Part shown: positions 26,184 through 35,368 of the stretch, one piece after another | Numbering within the stretch: position 1 is the stretch's first letter | How the letters are laid out: each line of letters opens with the position of its first letter | Assembly: GCA_000024525.1 (NCBI GenBank) | Contig: CP001769.1 | Location: forward strand, 4,001,001 to 4,065,000 | Direction of reading: 5' to 3' | Length of the DNA: 64,000 bases | Source of the DNA: Spirosoma linguale DSM 74 | GTDB lineage: Bacteria > Bacteroidota > Bacteroidia > Cytophagales > Spirosomataceae | Notes under the pieces: model-generated | Told to the model about the DNA's origin: nothing | Database searches by the model: none | What the model saw: the letters and a program-made list of their open reading frames with translations, nothing else | Translations under genes and position numbers: made by a program

Positions 26184-27527
26184 CTACTTATCCCGCTTCT
26201 TCTTCCCTCCTACCCGCTTGATGGGTCGGCCGTACTTAAGCATTTTTTCCTCTGCAATATTCCGTCGGACGTTCACCTTCTGGTTCTTGGCACTTTTCTC
26301 ATGAAAAGCGGGGCCAACGTCTTCCCGTTTGGGTGGCTTGACGTCGATGAACTTCATATGCACCTTCGGCTTCTCGTCGTCGGTTAGCTCGTCCGAAATG
26401 ACCAGGTTCTCGGGCAGAGGAAGCATCGGGATCGGCTGATTCATCAGTTGCTCGATGGCTTCCTGAGCTTCACGGGCACTTTCGGTAATAAAGGAAACGG
26501 CGATTCCTTCGCGGTCGGCCCGGCCGGTTCGGCCAATGCGGTGAATGTAGTTTTCGGGTAGGTCGGGCAAGTCGAAATTGACCACATGCGACACGTCGGT
26601 CACGTCGATACCACGGGCAATGATATCCGTCGCAATCAGAATCCGGTAGGTCCCGGCTTTGAAGTTATTGACGGCCTCGAATCGTTTGTTCTGCGCTTTA
26701 TTGGAATGAATAACCCCCACCTGATCCGGAAAACCCGATTCCAGTTGCTCGAACAGTTGGTCGGCGAGTTGCTTGGTGGCCACAAAGACCAGCACTTTGG
26801 TCATGGCCGCATTCCGGTTCAGGAGCAGCGTGAGCAGGTTGATCTTGGTGTAAAAGTTAGGTACCCGGTAGCCCGACTGGTCGATTTTTTCCAGCGGAGT
26901 ACCCATCGGAGCCGCTTCGACCCGAACGGGTTTGTTGAAGTAGTCATTCACCAGTTGATCGACATCGTCCGTGAGCGTGGCCGAGAACAGCAGGTTTTGC
27001 CGTTTGGGCGGCAGTAAGTCGAGCACCACTTTCAACTGAGCCCGAAAGCCAAGGTTGAGCATTTCGTCGAATTCGTCGATGACGAGTTTCTTGATCCCTT
27101 TCGTTTTCAAGGTACCGCCCAGCATGAAATCGGCCAGCCGACCGGGGGTTGCCACCAGCACATCCAGCCCCTGCATAATCTCGACCGTTTGCGCCTTCAT
27201 GTTTACGCCCCCGTATACGCCAACCACGGTCAGGTTCATATACGTCGTCAGCTTTTTAACCGCGTCGACCACCTGCACCACGAGTTCGCGGGTGGGAACG
27301 ATGATCAGCAACTGCGGCTGTCTGTCCTTCGAAAACTGCATCTGGCGAAGCGTAGGCAACAGATAGGCAAACGTTTTCCCGGTTCCCGTCTGCGCGATGC
27401 CGCACACATCCTGCCCCGACATCACGACCGAAAATACCTTTTGCTGAATGGTTGTCGGCGTGGTGTACCCCAAATCGTTGAGGGCGTTCAGAAGGGGTTT
27501 GTTCAGATTCAGTTCGTCGAAAGTCAT
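26184..27527 (-). CDS. DEAD/DEAH-box RNA helicase with DEFD motif II
   Basis: I start the gene at the ATG at 27527 (MTFDELNLNKPLLNALNDLG, 447 residues). An open frame runs 49 codons further but would overlap the divergent helicase start and is not helicase-like. Motifs: AQTGTGKT, PTREL, TPGRLAD, motif II as VIDEFDEML (DEFD in place of DEAD), SAT, ARGIDV and HRIGRTGRA. A basic tail of about 60 residues (ending PIKRVGGKKKRDK) probably adds RNA affinity. It sits head-to-head with another DEFD helicase gene, with a 120-base shared promoter region, and upstream of the rhlE gene. Confidence 0.92.
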   Translation of the reverse strand: MTFDELNLNKPLLNALNDLGYTTPTTIQQKVFSVVMSGQDVCGIAQTGTGKTFAYLLPTLRQMQFSKDRQPQLLIIVPTRELVVQVVDAVKKLTTYMNLTVVGVYGGVNMKAQTVEIMQGLDVLVATPGRLADFMLGGTLKTKGIKKLVIDEFDEMLNLGFRAQLKVVLDLLPPKRQNLLFSATLTDDVDQLVNDYFNKPVRVEAAPMGTPLEKIDQSGYRVPNFYTKINLLTLLLNRNAAMTKVLVFVATKQLADQLFEQLESGFPDQVGVIHSNKAQNKRFEAVNNFKAGTYRILIATDIIARGIDVTDVSHVVNFDLPDLPENYIHRIGRTGRADREGIAVSFITESAREAQEAIEQLMNQPIPMLPLPENLVISDELTDDEKPKVHMKFIDVKPPKREDVGPAFHEKSAKNQKVNVRRNIAEEKMLKYGRPIKRVGGKKKRDK

Positions 27528-27647
27528 AGCGGTACCAGTCAAATAGACTACGAAGGTACGGCTTATCCCCTTAAACAGTGGCGTGTTTCGGTATAACTCA
27601 CACCCGGCCGGGACGGTCGGTAGGACAAAAGGGGTTACTTTTACGGG

Positions 27648-28973
27648 ATGATAACCCCTCAGCAGCAAACACAAATCCTGACAAACCTGGGCATTTCGGC
27701 GTTGAACCCGATGCAGGAAGCCGCCCTGAACGCCATTACGCAGGATAACGATACATTTTTGATTGCCCCCACCGGCTCTGGCAAAACGGTGGGTTTTCTG
27801 TTACCTATTTTAAACCTGCTCAAATCCGACCAGAAAACGAGTGTTCAGTGCCTGGTTCTGGCCCCTTCCCGCGAATTGGCGATTCAGATCGAACAGGTCT
27901 GGAAGAAAATGGCGACGGGTTTTAAAGTCAACGTTTGTTACGGCGGGCACCCGGTCGAAACGGAGATAAAAAACCTGAGCAATCCGCCCGCCCTGCTCAT
28001 TGGCACACCCGGCCGCATTGCCGACCATATCACCCGCCGGAGTTTCTCGCTGGACGGTATCCATACGCTGGTGCTGGATGAGTTCGACAAATCGCTGGCG
28101 CTGGGTTTTCATGATGAGATGGAGTTCATTGTTCGGGGCCTGCGTAATCTCCGAAAGCGCGTGCTCGTCTCGGCCACATCGGGCATCAGCATCCCTGCCT
28201 TTATCCGGCTCAACATGCCCACTACCCTGACCTTCACCGCAGAGAAAAGTGAGGAAACCGGCCTGACGACAAAGGTGGTCTACGCGCAGTCGAAGGATAA
28301 GATCGACACCCTGTTCGATCTGCTCTGTGCCCTCGATTCGGAATCGGCCCTGATTTTCCTGAACCATCGGGAAGCCGCCGAACGTACCAGTGAGTTGCTG
28401 GCCGAGCGCGGCATCCACTCGCTGGTCTATCATGGCGGCATGGAACAGGTTGACCGCGAACGGGCGCTGATCCAGTTCCGGAATGGCAGCACCCGCTACC
28501 TCGTCACCACCGACCTGGCCGCTCGTGGGCTCGACATTCCTGAGATGAAGTACGTGATTCACTACCACTTGCCGTTGCAGGCGCATGAGTTCACACACCG
28601 CAACGGCCGGACGGCCCGGATGCACGCGTCGGGAACAGCCTACGTGATCCTATCGCCCGATGAAACTCGCCCGGTTTACCTCGACCCGTCGCTGGAGGAG
28701 TTCCGGGTACCGGCGGGAAACGCGCTTCCCAAACCACCCGATTTTGTGACGCTCTACATCAGTGGCGGCAAGAAGAATAAACTCAACAAAGTGGACATCG
28801 TCGGCTTTTTCTCCCAGAAAGGTGGCCTCGAAAAAGGCGACTTAGGCCGCATCGACGTGCAAGATTTCATCTCGTTTGCCGCCGTGAAGCAGGACAAAGT
28901 AAAAGGGCTTCTGGCGAAGATTAGTCAGGAAAAGATGAAAGGCAAGAAGTACAAGATTGAGGTGGCGCGGTGA
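27648..28973 (+). CDS. DEAD/DEAH-box RNA helicase with DbpA-like RNA-binding C-terminus
   Basis: The 441-residue protein has Q motif LGISALNPMQEAAL, motif I APTGSGKT, PSRELA, TPGRIAD, motif II DEFD (VLDEFDKSLALGF), motif III SATSG, AARGLDIPE and HRNGRTAR. The final motif has Asn in place of the usual Ile. The last 75 residues (FVTLYISGGKKNKLNKVDIV, GDLGRIDVQDFISFAAV) match the DbpA C-terminal RRM-like domain, which in DbpA targets 23S rRNA helix 92. It may therefore help in large-subunit maturation. It is divergent from the other DEFD helicase. Confidence 0.92.
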   Translation: MITPQQQTQILTNLGISALNPMQEAALNAITQDNDTFLIAPTGSGKTVGFLLPILNLLKSDQKTSVQCLVLAPSRELAIQIEQVWKKMATGFKVNVCYGGHPVETEIKNLSNPPALLIGTPGRIADHITRRSFSLDGIHTLVLDEFDKSLALGFHDEMEFIVRGLRNLRKRVLVSATSGISIPAFIRLNMPTTLTFTAEKSEETGLTTKVVYAQSKDKIDTLFDLLCALDSESALIFLNHREAAERTSELLAERGIHSLVYHGGMEQVDRERALIQFRNGSTRYLVTTDLAARGLDIPEMKYVIHYHLPLQAHEFTHRNGRTARMHASGTAYVILSPDETRPVYLDPSLEEFRVPAGNALPKPPDFVTLYISGGKKNKLNKVDIVGFFSQKGGLEKGDLGRIDVQDFISFAAVKQDKVKGLLAKISQEKMKGKKYKIEVAR

Positions 28974-28993
28974 AAGTGGTGGTTAATCCATCA

Positions 28994-29653
28994 TCACCGG
29001 CAAAGCTCATTATACGCCAGCACCATGTCCCCTAACCGATTCCAGTCCCGGCGGGTAACGTTCGGGTAGGTTCGAATCAAGGCAGGGCAATCGCCGAAAA
29101 GCTGATCATGAACGACTTCTATCTCACCACGCTTCGCCAGTACCGACTCATTCCCGTTTTTCAGAACAATATAGCTAAGGTCCTGTCGATCCAGTTCAAA
29201 CGCGAAATTCCCGAAGGTATATTCCGACGTTTTCTTCCAGCCCGATACATCGAAATACAAAGCAATTCGACCGCCGGAGGGCGTCAGGCGCTCTAACAGC
29301 GTCGGCTTTCCATTACGGCGAGGGTTGGGAACCCGCTCAAAAATGACCGTCTCACGCTCGCGGGGAATGCTGCCGGTGGCGTATGCAAAGGCCGGGATTC
29401 GCTGCGCCAGAAGACGCACCTTCTCCCCTTTAACGTTGGTTTTCGTTCCGTCATCGATTTTAACATGAATAGATGCCGGAGAATCGTTAACCATCGACCC
29501 AACCCGCACCTGCCCTCGCAGTGTATCATTTTCCAGCGTCACCACATACCCGTCGGTCCACATGGTAATCGCGCCAAGGGGCCTGTACTGCGCTCGAACA
29601 AGTGTGCCAAGTGTGCTACTCGCAAGTATAGTGGCAACAAGAATTGACTTCAT
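28994..29653 (-). CDS. Secreted hypothetical protein
   Basis: From the ATG at 29653 the product has 219 residues; a longer TTG-start version (29680) is less likely. The signal peptide (MKSILVATILASSTLGTLVR, then AQ) is followed by a beta-rich domain with regular alternation (GYVVTLENDTLRGQVRVGS, ALYFDVSGWKK, FAFELDRQDLSYIVLKNG). Two Cys occur near the C-terminus (GDCPALIR and YNELCR). Similar proteins of this pattern are common and uncharacterised in Spirosoma-like bacteria. It converges on the DbpA-like helicase with only 20 bases between stop codons. Confidence 0.7.
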   Translation of the reverse strand: MKSILVATILASSTLGTLVRAQYRPLGAITMWTDGYVVTLENDTLRGQVRVGSMVNDSPASIHVKIDDGTKTNVKGEKVRLLAQRIPAFAYATGSIPRERETVIFERVPNPRRNGKPTLLERLTPSGGRIALYFDVSGWKKTSEYTFGNFAFELDRQDLSYIVLKNGNESVLAKRGEIEVVHDQLFGDCPALIRTYPNVTRRDWNRLGDMVLAYNELCR

Positions 29654-29973
29654 AACTTCGGTTTTGATTAGTACCGACAAAGCAAGTCAATGCTTCTTAC
29701 TGCTGCCATACTTTATTGAATGAACCGTTACATAAGCAGGATGAACTGCCTTTTTCTGTATTATTACCTCTCACTCAACGTCTAACCGAAAACTGAGTCG
29801 ACCAGTCCGTTGATTATCATTTCCCGGCAAAAAAAGATAAGAATAGTACCACACCAGTAAAAATCGCCAGCGTTAACACAGCTACTGTTAAAGGAAGTAA
29901 CCATCTCTATGCATCTCATTTTTCTCAGCGTATCTCTGTGTCATAACCTTCTCTGTGTCCTAACTAAATAACA
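29654..29973. other. Intergenic region (about 320 bases)
   Basis: This is a divergent promoter region between the secreted protein gene and the transsulfuration enzyme gene. Near the 3' side TCTCTGTGTC-like words recur (29930-29960). No riboswitch-like structure, terminator or ORF was found. Confidence 0.5.
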
Positions 29974-31155
29974 ATGGATTTTTCGAACTACGAAAAAAGT
30001 ACAGCCTCTGTCTGGGCGGGCGAAACCGACGTGTTACCCAACGGTGCAGTCACCACGCCCATCGTAAAAAGTGTTGCCTTCGCTTACACCGATCTGGACG
30101 AATGGCACGAAGTAGCCCTGGGTAAAGCCGAGGGTTTTATCTACAGCCGAAACACCAACCCAACCGTACACGTACTCGAAGAAAAAATCCGGATTCTGGA
30201 AGGTGCCGAAGCCGCCACGGCCTTTGCCACCGGTATGGGTGCCATCAGCAACACCCTGTTTGCGCTACTGGGGCCCGGCAAACGGGTGGTTTCTCTGAAA
30301 GATACATACGGCGGAACCAGCCGTTTATTTCTGGATTTCCTACCCCGCTACCAGGTAAACGTAACCCTTTGCGACACTACCGACTTCGACCAGATTGAAG
30401 CCGAAGTAGCCAAAGGCTGCGACGTTCTGTATCTCGAAACGCCTACTAACCCTACTCTCAAAGTGGTGGACCTCGCCCGACTAGCCGCAGCCGCCAAAAA
30501 AGTGGGAGCCGTTACGGTGGTCGATAATACCTTCGCGACACCCATCAACCAGAATCCGCTGGCCCTGGGTGCCGACCTCGTGCTGCACAGTGCGACCAAG
30601 TTCCTGGGTGGTCACTCCGATGCTATGGGGGGCGTGCTATGCGGCAGTAAAGAACTGGTCAGCAAGGTGTTCCAGTTTCGCGAAATAAACGGAGCCAGCA
30701 TTCAGGCCGATGCCGCTTATATGATTGCCCGAGGGATGAAAACGCTCGAACTGCGTATCGAACGGCAAAACGCGTCGGCCCTAACCATTGCGCGGTATCT
30801 GAAAGCCCATCCTAAAGTCAGCGACGTCTTTTATCCGGGACTTGAAACGCACCCCGGCCATGAGATTGCCAAATCGCAGATGTCGGGGTTTGGGGGTATT
30901 ATGAGTTTCTCGCTGAACGGCGGCTATGAACAAGTCAAAACGTTTTTACCGAAGCTCCGGTTTGTGCATCTGGCCGCCAGCCTGGGTTCGGTGAGCACGC
31001 TGGCCGGACCACCCCGAACCACCAGCCACGTCGAACTAACCGAGGACCAGCGCAGGCAGTTGGGCATTCCAGAAAGCCTGATCCGGTACTCAGTCGGCAT
31101 TGAGAATGTAAATGATTTGCTAGCCGATCTGGAACAGGCATTGGCTGCTTTGTAA
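29974..31155 (+). CDS. Cystathionine gamma-synthase/lyase family PLP enzyme
   Basis: The 393-residue protein is a full-length member of the Cys/Met metabolism PLP family. Marks are YSRNTNPTVHVLEEKIRILE, ATAFATGMGAISN (phosphate binding), LYLETPTNPTLKVVDL and VVDNTFATPINQNPL. Schiff-base Lys209 lies in HSATKFLGGHSDA, and SLGSVSTLAGPPRTTSHVEL closes the active site. The family includes cystathionine gamma-synthase, gamma- and beta-lyases, methionine gamma-lyase and O-acetylhomoserine sulfhydrylase; residues that separate them cannot be judged safely here. The product takes part in sulfur amino-acid metabolism in the cytoplasm. No methionine-type riboswitch was seen upstream. A nested inverted repeat follows. 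Confidence 0.9.
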   Translation: MDFSNYEKSTASVWAGETDVLPNGAVTTPIVKSVAFAYTDLDEWHEVALGKAEGFIYSRNTNPTVHVLEEKIRILEGAEAATAFATGMGAISNTLFALLGPGKRVVSLKDTYGGTSRLFLDFLPRYQVNVTLCDTTDFDQIEAEVAKGCDVLYLETPTNPTLKVVDLARLAAAAKKVGAVTVVDNTFATPINQNPLALGADLVLHSATKFLGGHSDAMGGVLCGSKELVSKVFQFREINGASIQADAAYMIARGMKTLELRIERQNASALTIARYLKAHPKVSDVFYPGLETHPGHEIAKSQMSGFGGIMSFSLNGGYEQVKTFLPKLRFVHLAASLGSVSTLAGPPRTTSHVELTEDQRRQLGIPESLIRYSVGIENVNDLLADLEQALAAL

Positions 31156-31161
31156 TGTATT

Positions 31162-31251
31162 TGTACGAAACCGCATCCTGCCGTTTCAGCCGAAGGCTAA
31201 TGGTGACGCTCTATTTTATCCGCTTTGCGGCTGAGACAACGGTTTCGTACA
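31162..31251. repeat. Nested inverted repeat (REP-like, second type)
   Basis: TGTACGAAACCG (31162-31173) pairs with CGGTTTCGTACA (31240-31251). Inside, CGTTTCAGCCG (31182-31192) partly pairs with CGGCTGAGACAACG (31228-31241). It lies between two + strand genes and lacks a U-run. It shares no sequence with the 57-kb repeat family. Confidence 0.65.
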
Positions 31252-31275
31252 GCAACTCCTTAAACCCTTCATACA

Positions 31276-32325
31276 ATGACCTTAACTCCCGCTAAATTCA
31301 CTTCTCTTCTCGTTGGCCTTCTTCTGGTACTGAATCTATCAGGTCTGGCCCAAACGAACACCGCTGGTAAAAAAGACCTGGCTACACAGCGGCTGGAGCA
31401 GGAACTGAATCGTATTGCGGCAATCGCCAAAGCCAAAGTAGGCATCTGTGCTCTGCACCTCGAATCGGGGAAGCAGGTGAGTTTAAACCTTCAGGAGCGA
31501 TTTCCGATGGCGAGTACCGTGAAGGTTGCTATTGCGGTGCAACTGTTCACGCTGATCGAACAGGGTAAACTGTCGCTAATGACGATGGTCGATCTGCAAC
31601 CGTCTGATCTGCATCCGGGTAGCGGTACACTCGAAGTACTATTTGCCAAACCCGGCGTTCAGCTGTCCGTGCAGAATTTGCTGGAATTGATGATGGTCAT
31701 CAGCGACAACTCCGCCACCGATATTCTGCTCCGGCTGGTGGGCGGTACCGAAGCCGTTCAAAATCGTTTGAAAACGCTGGGCATTCAGGGGATGTCGGTC
31801 GACCGCACAATTATCCAGTTGATCGCCGATCTCGAAGGCATTACGCTACCCCCTTCCGACAAATGGACGGTTGGCTTTTATGCTAAACTGGATAGCACCA
31901 CGACGCCGGAAACAAGACGAGCCGCAGCAGCCCGACTCAAAACGGACCCACGCGATACCTCAACACCCGACGCTATGGTGAACCTGTTGGCCCAAATTTA
32001 CCGGGGCACAGCCCTCAAACCCGAAAGCCGGGCGCTGCTGCTGGGTGTCATGGAACGCTGCCGGGGTGGAGCCGCCCGCCTGAAAGGTTACTTACCCCCA
32101 AACACGATCATTGCTCATAAAACAGGTTCGCTGGATGGCAGCGCCACCGACGACGTAGGCATCATTACACTGCCGGGCGATGCGGGCCATATCGCCATTG
32201 CCGTTTTTGTGGGTGATTCGCCCATGCCGCTCGCCGAACGGGAACAGACCATCGCCCACGCGGCCCGATCCATTTATGATTTCTTCCTGTATCAGCCAGT
32301 TAGTTCATCGAACACAGGTCGATAG
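31276..32325 (+). CDS. Class A beta-lactamase-like serine hydrolase
   Basis: The 349-residue exported protein has a signal peptide (to about residue 25, LAQ) and the beta-lactamase fold. The nucleophile is in STVK (Ser80, Lys83), SDN is at Ser143-Asn145 and KTG at Lys282-Gly284. RDTSTPDAM matches the helix after the omega loop. The omega loop itself is odd: between VDRTIIQLIADLEG and DPRDTSTP there is an insertion of roughly 40 residues, and the ExxLN motif carrying the deacylating Glu166 of class A enzymes is not visible. It may be a beta-lactamase of the Beta-lactamase2 (PF13354) branch, or a serine hydrolase with another substrate. Confidence 0.85.
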   Translation: MTLTPAKFTSLLVGLLLVLNLSGLAQTNTAGKKDLATQRLEQELNRIAAIAKAKVGICALHLESGKQVSLNLQERFPMASTVKVAIAVQLFTLIEQGKLSLMTMVDLQPSDLHPGSGTLEVLFAKPGVQLSVQNLLELMMVISDNSATDILLRLVGGTEAVQNRLKTLGIQGMSVDRTIIQLIADLEGITLPPSDKWTVGFYAKLDSTTTPETRRAAAARLKTDPRDTSTPDAMVNLLAQIYRGTALKPESRALLLGVMERCRGGAARLKGYLPPNTIIAHKTGSLDGSATDDVGIITLPGDAGHIAIAVFVGDSPMPLAEREQTIAHAARSIYDFFLYQPVSSSNTGR

Positions 32326-32346
32326 AGTTTTCATTAATACAGAATA

Positions 32347-32387
32347 ACAGCACGATAGCGTATTGTACGATAACGCTACCGTGCTGT
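32347..32387. terminator. Hairpin after the beta-lactamase-like gene
   Basis: ACAGCACGATAGCGT pairs with ACGCTACCGTGCTGT with one mismatch around an 11-base loop, 21 bases after the stop. There is no U-run. The rest of the 288-base gap up to 32613 shows nothing further. Confidence 0.55.
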
Positions 32388-32613
32388 CTACTCGAACATT
32401 AAAACTGCAGCCGAGCGGAGTAACGCACACGATCAGTAGATTAGCAACCGATTAATACGTTAGTCGAGCCCATAGCAGGTGATCATAAAATATAGGTATA
32501 GTAATGATCCGGTATTAAAGAAACAGGTGTGTCCCATTCAGGAGTAAAGCGACCGCTAATGACGTTTAGCTGAGTTGACTCCGACCTATCACTGTGCTGA
32601 AAAGAGTGGTTAC

Positions 32614-34062
32614 TTAGGCACCCTGACCCGCCGAGAAAGCAGGCTTACCATCGAACGTGCAAAGATTTTCCGTTTTGATGATGCGGTAACCGGCTTCTGT
32701 AAGCTTAGCCTGCAACTGAAGGATTTCTTCATACGGCACATTATTTACATCACCTGCTTTGAACCGGCAGCGCCAGTGGTCCGTACAGAATGTTTCGGCG
32801 AAACCGTCCGGCCATACTTTCACTCCCCGATTGGTAATCATGGATAAGCTCAGTGGCCCGGCGGTGTACTGCTTCAGACCCTCTCCCAGGAGAGCCGCAT
32901 CCCGGTCTTCGTGGTAAAGGAAAATATCGACACCAACGGTTTCAGTCGTGACAGGTTTCCGGACGCTCAGCTTGTCTTTTATCGGTTCGGCCTTGACGCT
33001 GGCATAGTGAACGGCTTTGAGCTGGGTGGGCAACTGCCCCATTCGGGCAATGACCGCGTCGGCAAACTCTTTGGTCCCCACGCGCTCTGTACTGACCGAC
33101 TCCTTGTAGATGTCGTACGTATGGATGCCATCTTCCAGCGTTTTGAGCCAGGCGTTGTGTACTTTAGAGGCCACCTCGCCCTCGCCCAGATGCACCAGCA
33201 TCATGATCGCCCCCAGTAATAAGCCCGATGGATTGGCCAGATTCTGGCCCGCCCGCCGGGGAGCCGACCCGTGAATGGCTTCAAACATAGCCACTTCTTC
33301 GCCAATGTTGCTGCTGCCCGCCAGCCCTACCGACCCGGCAATCTGAGCCGCCACATCCGACAGGATATCTCCGTAGAGATTCGGCATCACGATAACGTCG
33401 AACGCTTCGGGGGTGTCGGCCAGTTTAGCGGCCCCAATGTCAACAATCCAGTGTTCCGCTTCAATCTCCGGATACTCTTTGGCTATTTCATCGAACACCT
33501 GGTGAAACAGGCCGTCCGTTTGCTTCATGATGTTGTCTTTCGTAAAGCAGGTTACTTTGGAGCGACCGTACTGACGGGCATAGTTGAACGCATACCGAAC
33601 AATTTTTTCGCAGCCGGGCCGCGAGATGAGCTTAAGGCACTGCACGACTTCCGGCGTTTGCTGGTGTTCGATCCCCGCGTATAGATCTTCTTCATTTTCC
33701 CGGATGATCACCACATCCATGGTTGGATGTTTGGTCGCTACGAAAGGCGCGTAGGAAATACACGGACGCACATTGGCGTATAACCCCAGCATCTTGCGGG
33801 TAGTAACGTTCAGGCTTTTGAACCCTCCGCCCTGAGGGGTTGTGATGGGTGCTTTCAGGAAAACTTTCGTCCGGCGCAGCGACTCCCAGGCTTCGGGCCG
33901 TATACCCGCCGAGTGGCCGCTTTGGTAGACCTTTTCGCCAATTTGTATAGTTTCATACGCCAGAGGTGCCTTCGCAGCTTCGAGAATGCGCAGGGTAGCC
34001 TCCATGATTTCAGGACCGATACCATCGCCATAGGCTACGGTTACAGGAATCGAATAAGACAT
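32614..34062 (-). CDS. icd: NADP-dependent isocitrate dehydrogenase
   Basis: Starting at the ATG at 34062 the product has 482 residues; an upstream in-frame Met (34086) would add 8 unlikely residues. It matches the long Thermus-like isocitrate dehydrogenases. Marks are YGDGIGPEIMEATLRILE, KAPITTPQGGGFKSLNVTTR (phosphoserine-loop region and substrate Ser/Asn), VRPCISY, IIRENEEDLYAGIEH, the metal site NLYGDILSDVAAQIAG and the cofactor region EAIHGSAPRRAGQNLANP. About 140 C-terminal residues beyond the core (GVDIFLYHEDRD and so on) are usual for this branch. It converts isocitrate to 2-oxoglutarate in the TCA cycle. The gene is monocistronic. Confidence 0.93.
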   Translation of the reverse strand: MSYSIPVTVAYGDGIGPEIMEATLRILEAAKAPLAYETIQIGEKVYQSGHSAGIRPEAWESLRRTKVFLKAPITTPQGGGFKSLNVTTRKMLGLYANVRPCISYAPFVATKHPTMDVVIIRENEEDLYAGIEHQQTPEVVQCLKLISRPGCEKIVRYAFNYARQYGRSKVTCFTKDNIMKQTDGLFHQVFDEIAKEYPEIEAEHWIVDIGAAKLADTPEAFDVIVMPNLYGDILSDVAAQIAGSVGLAGSSNIGEEVAMFEAIHGSAPRRAGQNLANPSGLLLGAIMMLVHLGEGEVASKVHNAWLKTLEDGIHTYDIYKESVSTERVGTKEFADAVIARMGQLPTQLKAVHYASVKAEPIKDKLSVRKPVTTETVGVDIFLYHEDRDAALLGEGLKQYTAGPLSLSMITNRGVKVWPDGFAETFCTDHWRCRFKAGDVNNVPYEEILQLQAKLTEAGYRIIKTENLCTFDGKPAFSAGQGA

Positions 34063-34225
34063 AGTGAATGGGAGAATTTTTGGCAAATGTAAAGTTTATT
34101 TCCACAAACGATAGTAATACTATCAAAAATAAATGTTTTACTACTAATTCCACTAGCATAACTAATAAATGATTATTTATCTAGCTGATTTAAAGCCATC
34201 TAGCCTAGACTAATTAAGTGCGTAC

Positions 34226-35308
34226 ATGAATCCATCATTTCTCCTGAGCGGCCTCTGGACATTGATGCAGCCAACGGTAGGTGACTCTGTACGGCAGCAA
34301 ATTGGTATACAGGCGTATACCGGGTTCATCATTCCGCACGCGCCCGATCTCAAAGCCATTGCGCAAAGCCGACCCGTTGGTATCGAATTAACTTATAGCC
34401 GAACCGCCTTCAATCGGGCGGCTTATGAACGCTGCAACTGCTTTGCGCGTACGGGTGGGTATATAAATTATACAGCGTTCAATAACCCCGCCGAATTGGG
34501 CCGAACAGTGGGAATGGGCGGGTATTTCGAGCCGCTGATCCGGCATCGGAAATCACTTTATTTTTCCCTCAGGGCAACGGCTGGCCTGGCCTATATCACG
34601 CGGGTGTATAATGCCGAATCGAACCCAGGAAATACCTTTTTTAGCTCACCACTGAGTGGGATGCTGGCCCTTTCGGCCAGCGCACATCACCGTCTGACGC
34701 GGCATGTTCATGCATTGGTAACGGCTGGTTATAACCATATTTCCAACGGAGGCATCCGCCAACCCAATCGGGGCATGAATTTTCCTACGCTGGGGTTGGG
34801 GGTAGTGTACATAACCAATCCAATGCCTTTGCCCAAGGCAGCTGACTGGGCGAAACCAACGATTGACAGCCGATTTACAAAACGGGTGATGGGATTTAGC
34901 TCGGTGCGGACGTTGCCCCAAACGGATGATCTGCCCGAAACGGCTGGGTGGCTTTGGGGCTTGTCAACCACAGCCGGGTACCGCGTCAGCCGGTTTCATG
35001 CTTTCACGGGTGGGGTGGAGTTTGTGGACGACGGCTATATTCGGGAACAGCTCCGCCGGGAAAATCAGCTGACCAATCACCGTCAGCTGGGTTTGCTGGG
35101 TGGTTACGAGTTGTGGCTTGGCCGGTACACGTTCACGACGCATCTGGGCTGGAACCTCGTTCAACCGGCGTCCCTGCCCGACGGTCGCCTTTTTCAACGA
35201 TACCAACTCCTATATACGTTACGTGACCGCTATCTGGTGGGCGTCGGCCTTAGAGCCAGATTGAACGTAGCCGAGGGATTCGATCTGCGAATGGGGGTAC
35301 GATTCTAA
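34226..35308 (+). CDS. PagL-like lipid A deacylase / acyloxyacyl hydrolase family protein
   Basis: The 360-residue protein has a weak N-terminal hydrophobic segment and alternating strands of an outer-membrane beta-barrel ending in Phe (MGVRF). The PagL-type catalytic pattern is visible as YNHISNGG (His171, Ser173). It is followed by RQPNRGMNFPTLGLGVVY, as in the acyloxyacyl hydrolase/lipid A 3-O-deacylase family. It is about twice as long as PagL, the extra part being a second set of strands. It probably removes an acyl chain from lipid A or another lipid at the outer membrane. The promoter region upstream (34087-34225) is very AT-rich. Confidence 0.8.
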   Translation: MNPSFLLSGLWTLMQPTVGDSVRQQIGIQAYTGFIIPHAPDLKAIAQSRPVGIELTYSRTAFNRAAYERCNCFARTGGYINYTAFNNPAELGRTVGMGGYFEPLIRHRKSLYFSLRATAGLAYITRVYNAESNPGNTFFSSPLSGMLALSASAHHRLTRHVHALVTAGYNHISNGGIRQPNRGMNFPTLGLGVVYITNPMPLPKAADWAKPTIDSRFTKRVMGFSSVRTLPQTDDLPETAGWLWGLSTTAGYRVSRFHAFTGGVEFVDDGYIREQLRRENQLTNHRQLGLLGGYELWLGRYTFTTHLGWNLVQPASLPDGRLFQRYQLLYTLRDRYLVGVGLRARLNVAEGFDLRMGVRF

Positions 35309-35349
35309 CAAAAGCGGCAGCTGATCATCCTGACCAACTGCCGCTTTTG
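35309..35349. terminator. Bidirectional intrinsic terminator
   Basis: CAAAAGCGGCAG pairs with CTGCCGCTTTTG around a 17-base loop, between the convergent genes ending at 35308 and 35369. Confidence 0.8.
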
Positions 35350-35368
35350 TTCTTGAGACGTTATTGAC

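Noticed and set aside
27528..27674. Longer start for the helicase ending at 26184
   Set aside because: It would run into the divergent helicase gene and the added residues do not resemble helicase sequence; the ATG at 27527 begins the Q motif.
29681..29973. Possible SAM or cobalamin riboswitch upstream of the transsulfuration gene
   Set aside because: No conserved core or multi-stem fold could be recognised.
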